Source: Epiperipatus broadwayi | Taxonomy: Eukaryota > Onychophora > Udeonychophora > Euonychophora > Peripatidae | NCBI GenBank assembly: GCA_028023455.1 | Contig: JAQFVV010006203.1 | Coordinates: 5,918,821 to 5,982,820 of the forward strand | DNA: 64,000 nucleotides | Direction of reading: 5' to 3' | Shown: piece by piece, positions 26,281 to 38,241 of the stretch | How the letters are laid out: every line of letters begins with the position of its first letter | Position numbering within the stretch: the stretch's first letter is position 1 | The notes under the pieces: generated by a model | The model's input: only the letters and a program-made list of their open reading frames with translations | The model's database searches: none | Told to the model about the DNA's origin: nothing | Program-made: the position numbers and the translations under genes

Positions 26281-29200
26281 TTATTCATTATCAGAACTGT
26301 CTTTATTCTTTTGCAATGATTCCATTTCTTCCTCAAAAAGTAAGTCTTTAACATTACTTTTAATATTATAAACCTTTGTTGTTTCATCAGGTTCTTCTAA
26401 TAATGATCTTCGTAATTTCTGATATGTATTTTCTTTGATAGAATATCTCCAACTAGGTGTTTCACAACCTTTATCAAAAGCTGTAGGTGATTTTTGATTG
26501 TCTTTTTCACTTTTTTCAAATGTGCTTTCACATTTATCAATTCCGGTTCCGTATTCTTCAAACTTATTTTCACTTTCTATATGTTCACTTTCTTGTTTCT
26601 GTACCTCTTGTACAGATTGTAAACATTCTGGATCTTCCAAAAGACCTAGTTTTTGCATTCGATTTCTTTTACTTTTTTTAACTTCAGATATCCATGAAGG
26701 CTTTTCGAGTTCAAAAATATCTGAAAATTTTGATGGTGAAACTTTTTTTATTTCTGTATGAAAAAATTTATTAGAGCTATGTGAAGCAATTACTTGGGGT
26801 AAATCAGCTTCAGTGATCAAAAAGGTTTTTTCTGATTTCAAATTTTCTGCTGTTTCCATATTTCTATCTTCTAGATCACAGGGCTCTTTCTGAGACTGTT
26901 TGTCAATCTTTGAAATCTTTTGTTGTTTAAGCATTTTCATTTTTTCCATTCTTTGCAATTGTTTTTTTCTTGCTTCAGCTACCCAACTTGGCTCCTCTTC
27001 AAGTGAATACTCATAATGACTATCTAAGCTTCTAGATTTGGATTTACTTTCAACAAAATTAATATTTGGAACAAAACTATGAGAATCCAATTTATCTAAA
27101 CTTGCATCCAATTTTAAAGGTGTTGTTTCTTTATGGATAGATGGTGCTGAATCTAATTCTGAATAAGTAGAAGATTGAGAAATGACAAAGATTTCTTTTT
27201 CAGGATTAATATTTTTTTCCAAATCATTAGTGCTATGTATAATCCTATGTTTTATTGCTTTATTCCAGCTTTCAGTTTTTAAGCCACTATCAATTACAAA
27301 ATCACTTTCTCTGTTCAATGGCAACAACTTTGAAGTTTCGTTACTAGATTGAGTAGGCTCATTTACTTTTAATACTGAATCTTTAGCATCAGACTGAGGC
27401 AGTTCTGTTGAATTAAATACTAATGTATAAGAACTATTTCTAGCCTGCATTTTTTGTAATCGTTTTAATTTATTTTTTTTAGCTTCTAATATCCAAGAAG
27501 GCTCTTCTTCAAAAGAATAAACATCACTTTTTTTATTCACTACTTCCTCATAATCCACTTTTTCAGAAGTGACACTACTAGTATCCGAATCATATGTATG
27601 ACTTTCTTCTAAAGTAGTTTTAAACAAATCTGAATGTGCTTCAGTAGTTTTGACACTAGTTTGACTTTCACCACCTTCTTTAGTTTTTTCTAAATGTTTT
27701 TGTTGCATTTTTTTAGCTTCAAGAATCCATGAAGGCTCTTCATTTGATTTTGCCAATTTTTCTGTTATTTTTACTAACTGTAAATTTAAATCCTTTATGT
27801 CTAATGTTGAAACATTATCAGTAAAAGAATCACTATTAATTGAATTATTAATTTCTTTGGTTTTATCCTCAATAATAACAGCTTTTACAAAACTTTCTTT
27901 AAAATTATCAGGTACACTAGATATTACACCCTCTGCTTCATATTCTGATTTTTCAAAATCTGAATGGGAAATATTTCCAGGAATGTCAGAAATATTAAAA
28001 TTATCCAAATTGCCCATTTTTTTAATTCTTTTCTGTTTATTTTTTTTAGCTTCAATAATCCAACTTGGTTCTTTATATGGTGGTAAGTTATATAAACTCA
28101 TTTCTTCATATATAAATTCAGAATTTTCTATACTTGAATTATTTGTTTCTGCAGCTAATACATGATTTGTATCTGATTTCAAAGTTAAAAAAGAATGAGT
28201 CAGATTATGACTTGGTGATTTATACGGCTGAGGAGAATCTAGTTTTATCACAGAATGCTTATCACTTTTGACCTCAGAGATCATATCTGTTGAAATTATA
28301 TCAATTTTTTTATCAGCTGGTAAAAATATTGACTTATTATCATGATTAAAATTGTTATCTAAGCTTACTGATTTTTGCGTCATGTTTTGTTCTAAAAAAT
28401 TAATTTTTCCTTCTTCTTGATTGACAGATTTATTTTGTGATGCAAAATCAATTTCACAAAGTTTACTAGAATCCAGAGAAATATTTTTATCTTGTACAAT
28501 ATTAATCTTTTTGTTGATTTTTTCATTCTCATTTCCAAAAATTGCAGCAGTATCTTCTTTTTTAAGTATGTCATCTTGGTTTTTTTTATAAAATGGCTTT
28601 TCATATTCTAATTCATTATTTTCTAAAGTAGATTTATCTGTTGTTGATAATAACTGTGGTGTAAAATTTTCAATTTCATTGATATTTCTTTTTAATATAT
28701 TGTATGTTTGCTTAATTCTTTGGGATCTTTGCTTTTTGACTTCAGAAAGCCAACTAGGTTCAAAATCAGATGAAATGGTGACGCTTCTCTGTTTAGATTT
28801 TCCAACTGGAAATCGATCAGAAATTTTATCAATTTCTTTGTCAAACATTTTTACCAATTCTAATGGTGATTTATTATGCTCTATAATAACACCTGACTTT
28901 GAGGAATCATCATCTCTATTTAAAGATGAAAAATCTTCTGAAGAAAGATTAATTTTACCAGATGAAGTGCTTGACTGGGAATCTATACTGGCTCTTCTTT
29001 CACGCATTTTTTTTAAACGTCTGACTTCTGACATCCAAATGGGTTCTGAGCAAGTAGAACTAGCAGGTGACTGTGGAGAAATGGGAACTGCTTCATGGGA
29101 ATGTTTTGTGGATAAATTAAAAACTTCATCACCTACATTCTTTCTTTCATTTTCTTCTAACACTTTTTTAACAGCACTATCTACAATCTTCTCACATGTG

Positions 29201-32200
29201 TATTCTAACTCCTTTTCATCTTTAGAAATTTCTTCCTCTGAATCAATTTTCATTTTTTGCATTCTACAATATTTATTTCTTTTAGCTTCCATCATCCATT
29301 CTGGCTGCAAACTAAAAAATATATATTCCTTCCTCATTTCTGCTAATTTTTTTGGAACTTTGGACTCCAGATCTTTTGTTCCTATTACTTTAGGAGATGA
29401 AAGCTTACTCTCAATATCTAAATACTGAGCAACATTTCTATTTTCAGATTTATCATCTTTTTCAATAGACTCTGAAAAAGGAGTTCCACAAATTTCTGTA
29501 GTAACCCTCTCTTTTCGATGATATTTCTTTTTTTTAATATTGGTCATCCATTCAGGTTCTAGACAAGATGCCTGTGCTTTCACTATAGTATCAGAATCCT
29601 TTCTAGATACTAATAATGGAGGTGGAGATAGGGGTAATGGAGGAGCAAAATCTGATCTGTCACCTTGTTTTTCATCAATATGTACAGTTAAGGGTCTATC
29701 TAAGCATTCATATTTTTTAACAATTTCTGTAAGAGCAGCCGCTTCTTCGGGATCATCTTCTGTTGACCATGTCATTTTTCTCATACGCTCATATTTATTT
29801 CTTTTTGCTTGTGCAATCCATGAAGGTTGTTCAAACTGATAAATGGCTGAAGATGATTTTGTTTTAATTTGTGAAGTTTTAGGTGTTTCTTTATTTGAAT
29901 CTATTTTCAAACTTTGCAGTAAGACACTAGGATCATTCAAAATTTCTGATGATGCAACAAAATTATCTGATTTATTAACAGTCTTATCTTGAAAAGAAGA
30001 TTGTGTGGTATGAAAAGTTAAACAATCAGGTAAGGAAGTAGTTTCATTAAGTTTCATTTCTTTTACATTATGATCTGAAGAAACTTCAGAGGTTGATAAA
30101 ATAGTTTGATCCTGTTCAAAAGAATTAGAAGACTGGTTGGATGTATGGACAGATGTCTCCAAATTACTTATTTTATCATTATCAATAATAATAAGTTTTG
30201 GCTTTGTGGATGCAGTTGTTGATGTCATGTTTTGAAATTCATCAGCAATTAACTCTTGCAGAGTTTCTATTTTACCTGATTTTTGAATATGAGTTACATT
30301 TTCTATAACATGTTCTTCCACTGCAGATCTATCAAATTCACAAAGGTCTCCTTTTTTATTATAAATCTTTTCTTTATTTATTAAATCTGAACTAAAAGAC
30401 TCTTTATTACTGATATTTTTTAAGGATGTTTCATATAAAAATTGATGGCTTGAACCTTCTTTGTTAAGATAATCATTATCTCCAACTTCTGACTCACAAA
30501 CATTAGCTGTTATGATTTGATGATTATCTTCAGTCCTCAAGTTCAAAAACAAAGTGGGATCATAATTGCCAGTGTCTTTTGCTGAAAGAAGAGATTTAGA
30601 TGCTGGAGTTAAATCATAAATAGGATTGATGTAAGACTGTTTAAATGAATGTGTAGAAATTTCATGGTAAATATTTTCCCCATATATTTTATTACTTAAG
30701 CCTTTAAGGTCTTGCACATTTTCATAAATAGGATATTCTTTGGGTGATTCTTCATAATTGTTTGTACTATAGCCGATATTTGCATATAATGATTCACATT
30801 CCTGAGGTAAATTTTCATAAATAGGCTCCTGCACATTGAAGTTATCTTGATATGATAATTTTGAAGGGATTTTGGATATATCAGTCTTATCATTTCTTGT
30901 GATATTTTGTGAGATATTATACAACTTGTTATTAAGATATTCATTGGCTGAGGTTTGATCTTGTGCATCACAATTATAATCTTGATTTAATTTTTCTTGC
31001 GAATTTTCAATAAAAGTAGTTTTAGGTGAACTGTCATCTGGTTTTTGACTAATCAATTCTTTCAGTATATTAATTTTCTGTTCAGAATTTATAACTGTTT
31101 TATATTTTATTGGATAATTATCCTTATACATAGCTACTATAGGTTCTTCTTGCACGGACTGTTTTCTTTGGAGTAAAATCTGTTCCCTTTCTTTTTCCAC
31201 TTCCTTTAATTTTTCATTTATATAAGATTCACTTGAATAAAGATTATACTTAGACATATTTTCATTAGAAAATTCTGCATATGCAGAATTTCTTCTCAAA
31301 GAATCATTTTCAGAGAGATTTTCAAGAGGTAAGCTTACTACTGAATTTTCAGATACATTTGAAGAAATATCAAAAAAAGCACTGCCATTTTCACGCTTTA
31401 AATATTTCATATGTAGATACTTTATGAGTCCTAAACTTTCGGTAATTGCTTGATCAATTAATGCTGTGGATAATTTGTCCCCATAAGACATTACTGCAGC
31501 ATTAGTATTAGCAATACGTGAAATAATTTGAAATGATTCTTTCATTAAATGTTCTTTTGCTTCATCAAACTGGACAGCATTCTTACTTTCTATATGGATA
31601 TCAGCAATATGTGAAGCTATTGATATGGTGGTTCCAAGTAAATGTTTCTCAAGTGGAGCAATATTTGAAGAAAGATTTTGTTCATGAACATTAAATTTAC
31701 TAGAACCTTCAAAATTAATTTCAGCTTTTTTATGAATAACGTGGGCTGATGGCTTGACACCATCACCTAATGAAATGCTTTTAACTTTAATATTATGATG
31801 CTGTTCACTCTCTTTATCTAGTATTAAAGATTTCTCCAATGAATTATTTTTAAAATCATTTTCTATATCATTGAATTTTTTAATGCAAGACTCATTTTCT
31901 GAAAAATTAACAGTTTTACTAGAAACTATATCTTCCCTTATATCTTTGAAAGTATCTTTAAAGTCAAAATCTAAAAAATTATCCTTTTTATGTAGTTTTT
32001 CTATGTGTGGTGATTCTCTGGCAGAAAATTCTCTAAAAACCATCTTACTGCTGATATTTTTATCATCTTCTGTATGTAACGTGTGAACAGAAGATGTCTT
32101 AGAAAAAATATCCTTGTTTTCTAAAATAGTATCATCTTGTTTTTTAAATCTATTTGTTCTGCAAAGTTCTGGACTTCTTAAAACAATATATCGATCTTTT

Positions 32201-34835
32201 TTTTCAGTTACATTTAAAGGATTAGGACTTCTGATCTTATTAGATCTACCAAACTTTGGACTTTTTAATTCAATATATCTTGCATCAGTTTCAGGAATAA
32301 TATTTATTACTTCAGATGATGATGGACTTTCTGACTTACTCAGATCAAGAGGTGGATGAATCTCAATATAATAACTTTCAAGATTTTCTATTTGCTTACT
32401 AGCTGAAATTTCTTGCACTGATGATTCAATAAGTGATGAATCAATACTTTCTGAAGATTTTAATAATGTAATTGATGAATCAGTTTTATCATTTAATTCT
32501 TGGATATCGAAAAAATTTTGAGACAAATTAGGATTATCAACTGGATTTCCTGGATCACCATGAGGTTTTCCTGGACTCCCATGAGGATTTCCATTATGAT
32601 TTTGAATATATTCTAGTAAAGAATTAGGTCCACTAAAAGATTTATCAGAATTTCTGTGCAAAGAATTAAATTCATATTCATTAGTTATTTTTGCATGTTG
32701 TGACCCATAGTCTTCTACAATATGTGCAGGTGGCAAATCATTTGGATTTCCTTGACTGCCATGGGGTTTCCCAGGACTTCCACGAAATATGGAACTTGTA
32801 TTAGAATTGCCATGGTTTTCTTTAGATGGTGTAAGATTTTTAGTAGAAGTTCCATAATTTTCTTGAGATATAGGATTTTCATTAGGATTGCCAGGGCCTC
32901 CAAATGGCTTTCCAGGACTTCCAGTATCAAAATTACCTATATTGTCATTAAATGACTTTTCACATTTTGATAAGGAAATTATTTTTGAAATTCTTAAATC
33001 TTCATGTGAATTATTGATCAAAAAACTATCCAACTTATTGTCAGTGAATTGTTGACAAGTATTATTCATATTTTCATAATTAAATGTTCTTGAAGTATTA
33101 TTATATTCATTGCTTTCCTTAGGACAAGTAGTTGTTTTTTCAATAAGGAATGGTGAAATTTGAGAAATTTCATTTTCATGAATTCTTTCTGAAGAAATTT
33201 CAATATTTTCCAGGGGATTATGTAGAAATATTTGAGATAAACTGTGATTAATAATCTCACTATTATTTTTTTCTGAAAAATTATGATTATTAAAATCCTT
33301 TATGGAATTAAATAATTCATAATGACATACATTCGAAATGATTGGAAATTCACTTTCATCTGTTTTAAAATTATTTAAATATTTTTTGTCAGAATAATTC
33401 GAATGCATGAATGTATTTTTATAATTTTTGTTCTTATGCTTTAAGTCATATGGCTTATAAACATTTTCTACATTCAAAGTGATTGTATCAAAATTTATTT
33501 CAGTTACCTGTTTTTGATTTTCTTCTATGCAATCCATTTTCTCATCTCTACAAGGTTTCAAACTATTATTACGTTGTAATATATATTTAGAATTTTTTTC
33601 TTTTAAAAATATATCACTGTGACAACTTTCATAATTTTCTAAAATATCATGTTGTGGATAAAATGAAAATACTACGTGCCCATACAAACTAGAATTATGA
33701 TTGATATTTTTTTTATTCCCATTATCCATTTCAAGATCAGCCAAAACGTTAATTCCTGTAGATGTAGAACCTGGAGAAATTTTATCAAAAAGAATGATAC
33801 TGTTTTCATGTGGTATTTGATAATTCCCATAAAAATGTTTTCGACAAGAATTTTCTTGCTGCAAAATACCAAATACATAATTACGAAATTTGTGTGAAGG
33901 ATAAGAATATATATGGTTAAATCTTGATTTCTTGACCTTTGATTTAATGGGTCCAATTCTATTTAACTGATATACTCCATTAAAATTAAACTTTTTTTTT
34001 TTTTTTAAAATATTATTATCAATTATATTTTTATCATAAGAAACTAAAGGTATATTATTTACATTGAAAAGAGAATTATTAGTTAAGGAATGGAAAAAAT
34101 CATTACTAGAATAATTATTAAAAATATATAATTTATTCTGAATTAAATCACTTAAACTTGCATGATTTTTTGTTTTAGTGCTAAAATTTTCATTAACATC
34201 ATTTTGTAAAAAAATGTCAGATTTTTTAAAAGAGACAGTTTCTTTCTCTTTGTCATCATTTATTTCTGACTCAAACATTTCTCTTTGATGTTTATTTACA
34301 TATTTCAGCAAAATATTAATTCCAGAAAAATCCTCATTTTGATATTTTAACTCTTCAGTCATATTAATATTATTTAATTCATTCATCTTAGAAAATGATT
34401 CAGTATTTTGATTATCTAATTTTAGTTGTTCAATATTAGTACAATTGTCACAATATTTTTGATTATCATTAAGTTTTGTCTGATCTTCACATAACTGAGA
34501 TATGGTTTCCCATTTTTTAAGTTTCCCCATAAGAGGTATTGGTATGGTTATGCTTCCAAGTGACACATTTTGAAAATTTTTAACCTTCTCAGTGTTGACT
34601 GAATCATCAATATTCACAAAAGATTTTGTCAACTTTTTATGGAAAATATTTTTTAACAAAGAGTTATCAAATTGTGATTTTGAAACATGATTTGATGAAG
34701 TAATTAATGGTAAAAGTAGTTTTTCTCTGTTCTCATTACTGCTATCAGAAAAAAAACATTCTCTGTTCGGCAATCCATCTTCAGAAGACTTCTGGCTACT
34801 TTTATGCCTCGCCTCTATGAGATGCAACAATTTTT
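26281..34835 (-). CDS. Exon D (terminal coding exon) of a giant repeat protein of unknown family
   Basis: A single open exon encodes ~2851 residues and ends in TAA at 26281-26283. The ATG at 34857 is probably not a start: it lies inside a pyrimidine-rich acceptor, 'gtttgcctcttttcttag', ending at 34836. Splicing there joins exon C in phase 1 (G|AA). The product is rich in Asn, Ser, Lys, Glu and Asp, with no signal peptide, membrane segment or folded domain that I recognise. In order it holds a low-complexity N-terminal half; three PGKP/GNP blocks (32532-32932); Y-I-E-L-x-S-P elements (32160-32380); a helix-prone island (31393-31656); a YEN-type tyrosine cluster (30600-30830); a proline patch (29604-29660); and eleven Trp-basic motifs (26404-29833). 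The Trp-basic motif, without a matching fold, recalls actin-associated scaffolds. That is inference. Confidence 0.85.
26404..29833 (-). repeat. Eleven dispersed Trp-basic motifs in the protein C-terminus
   Basis: Copies encode variants of E-P-S-W-[ILMV]-x-E-[AV]-K-K, then a ten-residue basic tail often ending R-M-x-K-M. Their approximate positions are 29770-29833, 29512-29563, 29257-29313, 28997-29050, 28706-28764, 28017-28074, 27698-27746, 27451-27512, 26937-26999, 26650-26709 and 26404-26463. Examples are EPSWILEAKKNKLKR, EPSWVAEARKKQLQR and QPEWMMEAKRNKYCR. Trp is invariant and Pro is nearly so; the last copy (ETPSWRYSIKEN) is the most divergent. Spacers of about 80-230 residues are acidic and Ser-rich. 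The spacing suggests separate short linear binding sites on a flexible chain rather than one folded array. Confidence 0.9.
29604..29660 (-). other. Proline-rich patch encoded in exon D
   Basis: The encoded stretch reads FAPPLPLSPPPLL, just N-terminal to the second Trp-basic motif. PPLP and SPPPL are typical SH3 or profilin ligand shapes. It is the only dense proline run in the visible protein. Binding is inference. Confidence 0.6.
30600..30830 (-). other. Tyrosine-motif cluster encoded in exon D
   Basis: Within about 75 residues the exon encodes PIYENL, SLYANI, PIYENV, KIYGEN, NIYHEI and NPIYDL. Y-E-N-[LV] and Y-A-N-I fit the Y-x-N pattern bound by Grb2-type SH2 domains when phosphorylated. 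The concentration in one patch of a low-tyrosine protein suggests a phospho-docking segment. Confidence 0.6.
31393..31656 (-). other. Helix-prone island in the disordered protein
   Basis: About 88 residues (EKHLLGTTISIASHIADI... to ...LIDQAITESLGLIKYL) differ from the surroundings. They are low in Asn, rich in Ala, Ile and Leu with helical spacing, and free of the repeat motifs. It is the best candidate for a folded or coiled segment. I do not recognise the family. An amphipathic docking helix is possible but unproven. Confidence 0.45.
32160..32380 (-). repeat. Y-I-E-L-x-S-P repeat elements in exon D
   Basis: Three related elements are encoded in a row: YYIEIHPPLDLSKSESP, RYIELKSPKFGRSNKIRSP and RYIVLRSPELCRTNRF. 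A fourth, ELKSPKF, opens exon A. The shared core is Y-I-x-[LI]-x-S-P followed by a hydrophobic residue and a Ser/Thr-Asn basic tail. Confidence 0.7.
32532..32932 (-). repeat. Three PGKP/GNP repeat blocks in exon D
   Basis: The blocks read GSPGKPFGGPGNPNENP (32872-32932), GSPGKPHGSQGNPNDLPP (32731-32787) and GSPGKPHGDPGNPVDNP (32532-32594). Each is a Gly-Pro-rich stretch of about 18 residues ending in Asn-Pro-rich sequence, separated by ordinary Ser/Asn-rich spacer. They are collagen-like in composition but lack a strict Gly-X-Y period, so I do not call collagen. Confidence 0.85.
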
Positions 34836-37800
34836 CTAAGAAAAGAGGCAAACACAAATGGAATTAATAATACATAACACAAAAACATTAAAGTTTTTTT
34901 TGTTTTTTTAACTATAAGTAAATTTTTGTTATTTTAAAACTGCAGCAGTATCCTTTACATACAGTAGGCATAAATTTATTTTAAAATTCCATTTGTGTCT
35001 GACTTAAATTTTTAGATAATTTATTGACATATATATTCTTTCTATTAAAAAATTAAATTACAATTAGGATCTTCATTTTCAGCGGGGCATCACTGGAAGC
35101 TAGGAGTCTCCTAAATTTGGAGAACTAATGCTGATTATCCATGCAAATACTACTTAATTTCTTCTCTCTTACTCATCTTTTTCTCTTTAAATATAACACA
35201 CATATATTTCTCACACATATATACATATACATAAACACAAATATACATCCAGACATAAACTACATATCCAAACCTTTATTCATACATAAATATAAACAGA
35301 CAAACACACATCATACATATATTTACATATTATAATGAAGACTTTCATGGTTAAAAGATAAAATTAAAACAAGCTTAGTTCTCAATAGGGAGAATTTCTC
35401 ATGGTCAGAACAAAGTATATCAGATTGTTGCAAATCTTTTTTAAAATTCTAAATTCTTGTAGAAAAACTGTCCACAGAAGAATATAGCAGATGTACTCTC
35501 ATTCATCTTCCTCTGGAATAATGTGTTTCTGAGAATTTGCAATGATTTCTAAAATAATATAATGAGAATGTGTAAGCTTTATAATCAAAATTCTGATAAT
35601 AAAAATACACCGAATAAAAAGTCTATATGGCACATATATTTGTACTATTATTTTAAAAATAATTGCAATAATTCTCAAACACATTTCATCAAAATGCTGG
35701 CTGTCCACTTTTGTGAAAAAAATTTCTATACCTTTGGGTGACACTTTTAATGACTTGTAATAACCTGAGCTATTTTATTTTCACTTTTTAAAAAAAATTC
35801 TCTTCAAGAACTTCTATGCAATATTTTCTAAAGCCTATTACAATCTCATATGTAAACACTGAAGTGGCATCTGAGACTAAGTGTACTTCACAACCAAGCT
35901 AATCCTTTCAAAAGCATGACAGATCTATTTAAGTAGACCTGTTTTCTCTGAATGCAAAAAATTAGATGCATCTGAGTCAAAGAAGCCTCATGTATAAAAA
36001 GTGGAATAATAAGAAATAAAAAAGGATCACACAAAGTATCTCAAAGCTTTGATCAACTCTAATCAGAAGTATAAACCATCCTTCTTCACATTTTCATAGA
36101 AATAAATTTTATAATTAACTTAATTTTTAAAAAAATGATATCTGTATTATACATAATAGTTTTTAATTAGTAACAGATTTATTTTTAAGTTATTTATTAT
36201 ATATCAATTAATAATTAAAGCATTATTATCATATTAATCTCTAAATTATTTATTACATTTTTCTCTTTTATAATTAAAAACTGATGGGTTGGCACATATA
36301 TTATTAAAAAGAAAAATTTAAGTAATTAGGAGAATTTTCATTTGTAATTATGTAAAACCAAATCTAAAAGCATTTATTATTTCAATCGTCTACTAATTCA
36401 CACCAGTTTTCTACATCACAACTATAATAAAGTAAAATACTTAAACTCATATGACATTTTTTCTATCAAATAATATTTTAATTTGAAAATTTTATAGTCA
36501 ATTTGACTTTTTAATAGCCATATTAAACACTACAATTTTTTTTTAAAAAAAAAAAAAACCATCAATGTACATACCTAACAAAGGATTACATCACTTTATC
36601 GATTTACTTTCAACAAATATATTAGAAATGAAATTTGCTATACTTATTCTTTCAAAGCTATCTATTATAAGCTAAAGTAATCAACAAACATTATGATAAT
36701 AGTCCTTTCCAAATTCCATACTAGTTTCTGCAAATTAACCTTTATCAATGAAAAGCACAGGATAGACTCACATGTATAATAACTTCCTTTACTTTTTCTA
36801 AAAAAATATCCAAGCTGATTATATGAGATTCAAATATCCTAAGGTTTAGCTCAAAATAACTTCTTTGTATATCTAGATCAGTAAACAATTTACATATTTC
36901 AATGATCTCAGTTATATGCTAATCATATTCCTTTTTGTTTAAGAATGGTAATAAATAAAGCATCATGACTTTTCATTTTACTTTCAACATCTACATTAGA
37001 AATAGTAATCTACTTTAAACTCCACAACGAATACTTCTCATTGAAGAAGGTCAATGGTTAGGAAACTGCTTTGGAGATTTGGAAACACTATCATAGAATA
37101 TCCATTCATTAAGGCTGTAGAGTATAATAAATAGAAGGATTACACTCTAGATAGTGTCTGTGTATATATGAATATAAATTATATCAAAAATATAAATTTT
37201 TAATTACCCTCCCCTTACCCAGTTACTTTATACATCATATGAAGTTAAAAATCTATATTTGACAATGCAATAATCATTTTGACACTTAAAAAAAAAAACT
37301 TCCCACTATTATATTCCACAAACATGCAAACATAGAAAATAATAACAACATAAAATAAATAAACAAACAAAAAAATTAACATGACCAAGATTTGCAAATA
37401 AAAATAAACATTCAATCATTAGCATATTGTGCACAAATGAATAAATTGAATAAGTCCAACACCAGTGAGAACAAAAAGAATTAGAGGATTAGGTACTATA
37501 TAGCAATGCATGGATCAGTGATGCCACTAAATGCAAATTTAAAATGCAAAATAAATGAATAAAAGCAAGTTAAATTAACCTTTCAGTTGTTTGTTTGTTT
37601 TTTTTGAAAAAAATAAGGAAACTGCTGCAGTCATGCTTTTAAGCATAAAAATGTGTGTGTGTGTGTGTGTATACATATATATCTATGTGTATTGCTCAAG
37701 AGGTTAAGTAATGTTATAAGCCCAAAAGTGGCAAGTAGAGCATAACAAGTCCAATTCGATTGTCTATTCTAAAATTACTCCTCCCCCCTCCTTATCTACA

Positions 37801-38003
37801 TTAATGTAGGACTTCCTAGCTCTGTGAGCCACTCTTATACTGAGCTACTCTGAACTTTTATTTGTCTTTGTAAATTTAATAAATAACTATTAAATAAAAT
37901 GATCATAATTATTCAATATTAAATTAATTATAATAAAAATCAATATAATAAATATTTCCATTACCTTGATAATAAAAATCAATATAATAAATATTTCCAT
38001 TAC
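34836..38003 (-). other. Intron C-D
   Basis: The donor AAG|gtaatgg (exon end 38004) and the acceptor ttttcttag (ending 34836) define a 3168-bp intron in phase 1. It holds AT-rich sequence, CA/TA-rich low complexity at 35200-35335, a (TG)n run near 37653-37670, and the 39-bp duplication next to the donor. I see no coding segment inside it. Confidence 0.75.
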
Positions 38004-38009
38004 CTTGAT
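37932..38009 (-). repeat. 39-bp tandem duplication that duplicates the exon C splice donor
   Basis: The unit 'taataaaaatcaatat...' is present twice, head to tail, with a 39-bp period and no mismatch visible. Each unit carries 'tatcaaggtaatgg' on the minus strand, so there are two identical donors, at 38004|38003 and 37965|37964. Using the second donor would add exactly 13 codons (GNGNIYYIDFYYQ) with no stop or frame change. Confidence 0.9.
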
Positions 38010-38189
38010 AAAGTTGTCTTAGTGGTTTTTCTTTTAGGACAATTTTGCTGGCATCAGCAGGTGGGCTAATAATTGGTTCCCTTTCTTGTCTCTGTGATAC
38101 TTGTACTTTTTCTTGGGTTATTGATGAATGCTCAATGTGTTTTAATTTCACATCTATAAGAGATTCTTCAGATAGAGGTTTCTTGAGAT
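38004..38189 (-). CDS. Exon C of the giant repeat-protein gene
   Basis: The 186-nt exon is bounded by an acceptor 'cttcctcttcacatttag' (ending 38190) and a donor CAAG|gtaatgg. Its frame encodes DLKKPLSEESLIDVK through EREPIISPPADASKI to KEKPLRQLYQ, without a Trp-basic motif. Both boundaries are phase 1, so it can be skipped or duplicated without changing frame. It links exon B's terminal G with exon D's first AA (GAA, Glu). I place it in this gene because strand, order and phase all agree; transcript evidence would settle it. An alternative in-frame donor 39 bp downstream would lengthen it by 13 codons. Confidence 0.75.
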
Positions 38190-38241
38190 CTAAATGTGAA
38201 GAGGAAGAGATTAAAATAACAATTATTTTTATAATATTTGA

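Noticed and set aside
28679-29428. 249-codon plus-strand open frame inside exon D
   Set aside because: It is the antisense shadow of the Trp-basic repeat region. Its regularity comes from the minus-strand codons, and it has no motif or start context of its own.
32532-32932. Calling the PGKP blocks collagen
   Set aside because: There is no continuous Gly-X-Y period and each block is under 20 residues.
37040-37110. A second tRNA-like segment ('ggtcaatggttaggaaactg')
   Set aside because: Only an A-box-like word is present; the B-box region does not match and no fold is evident.
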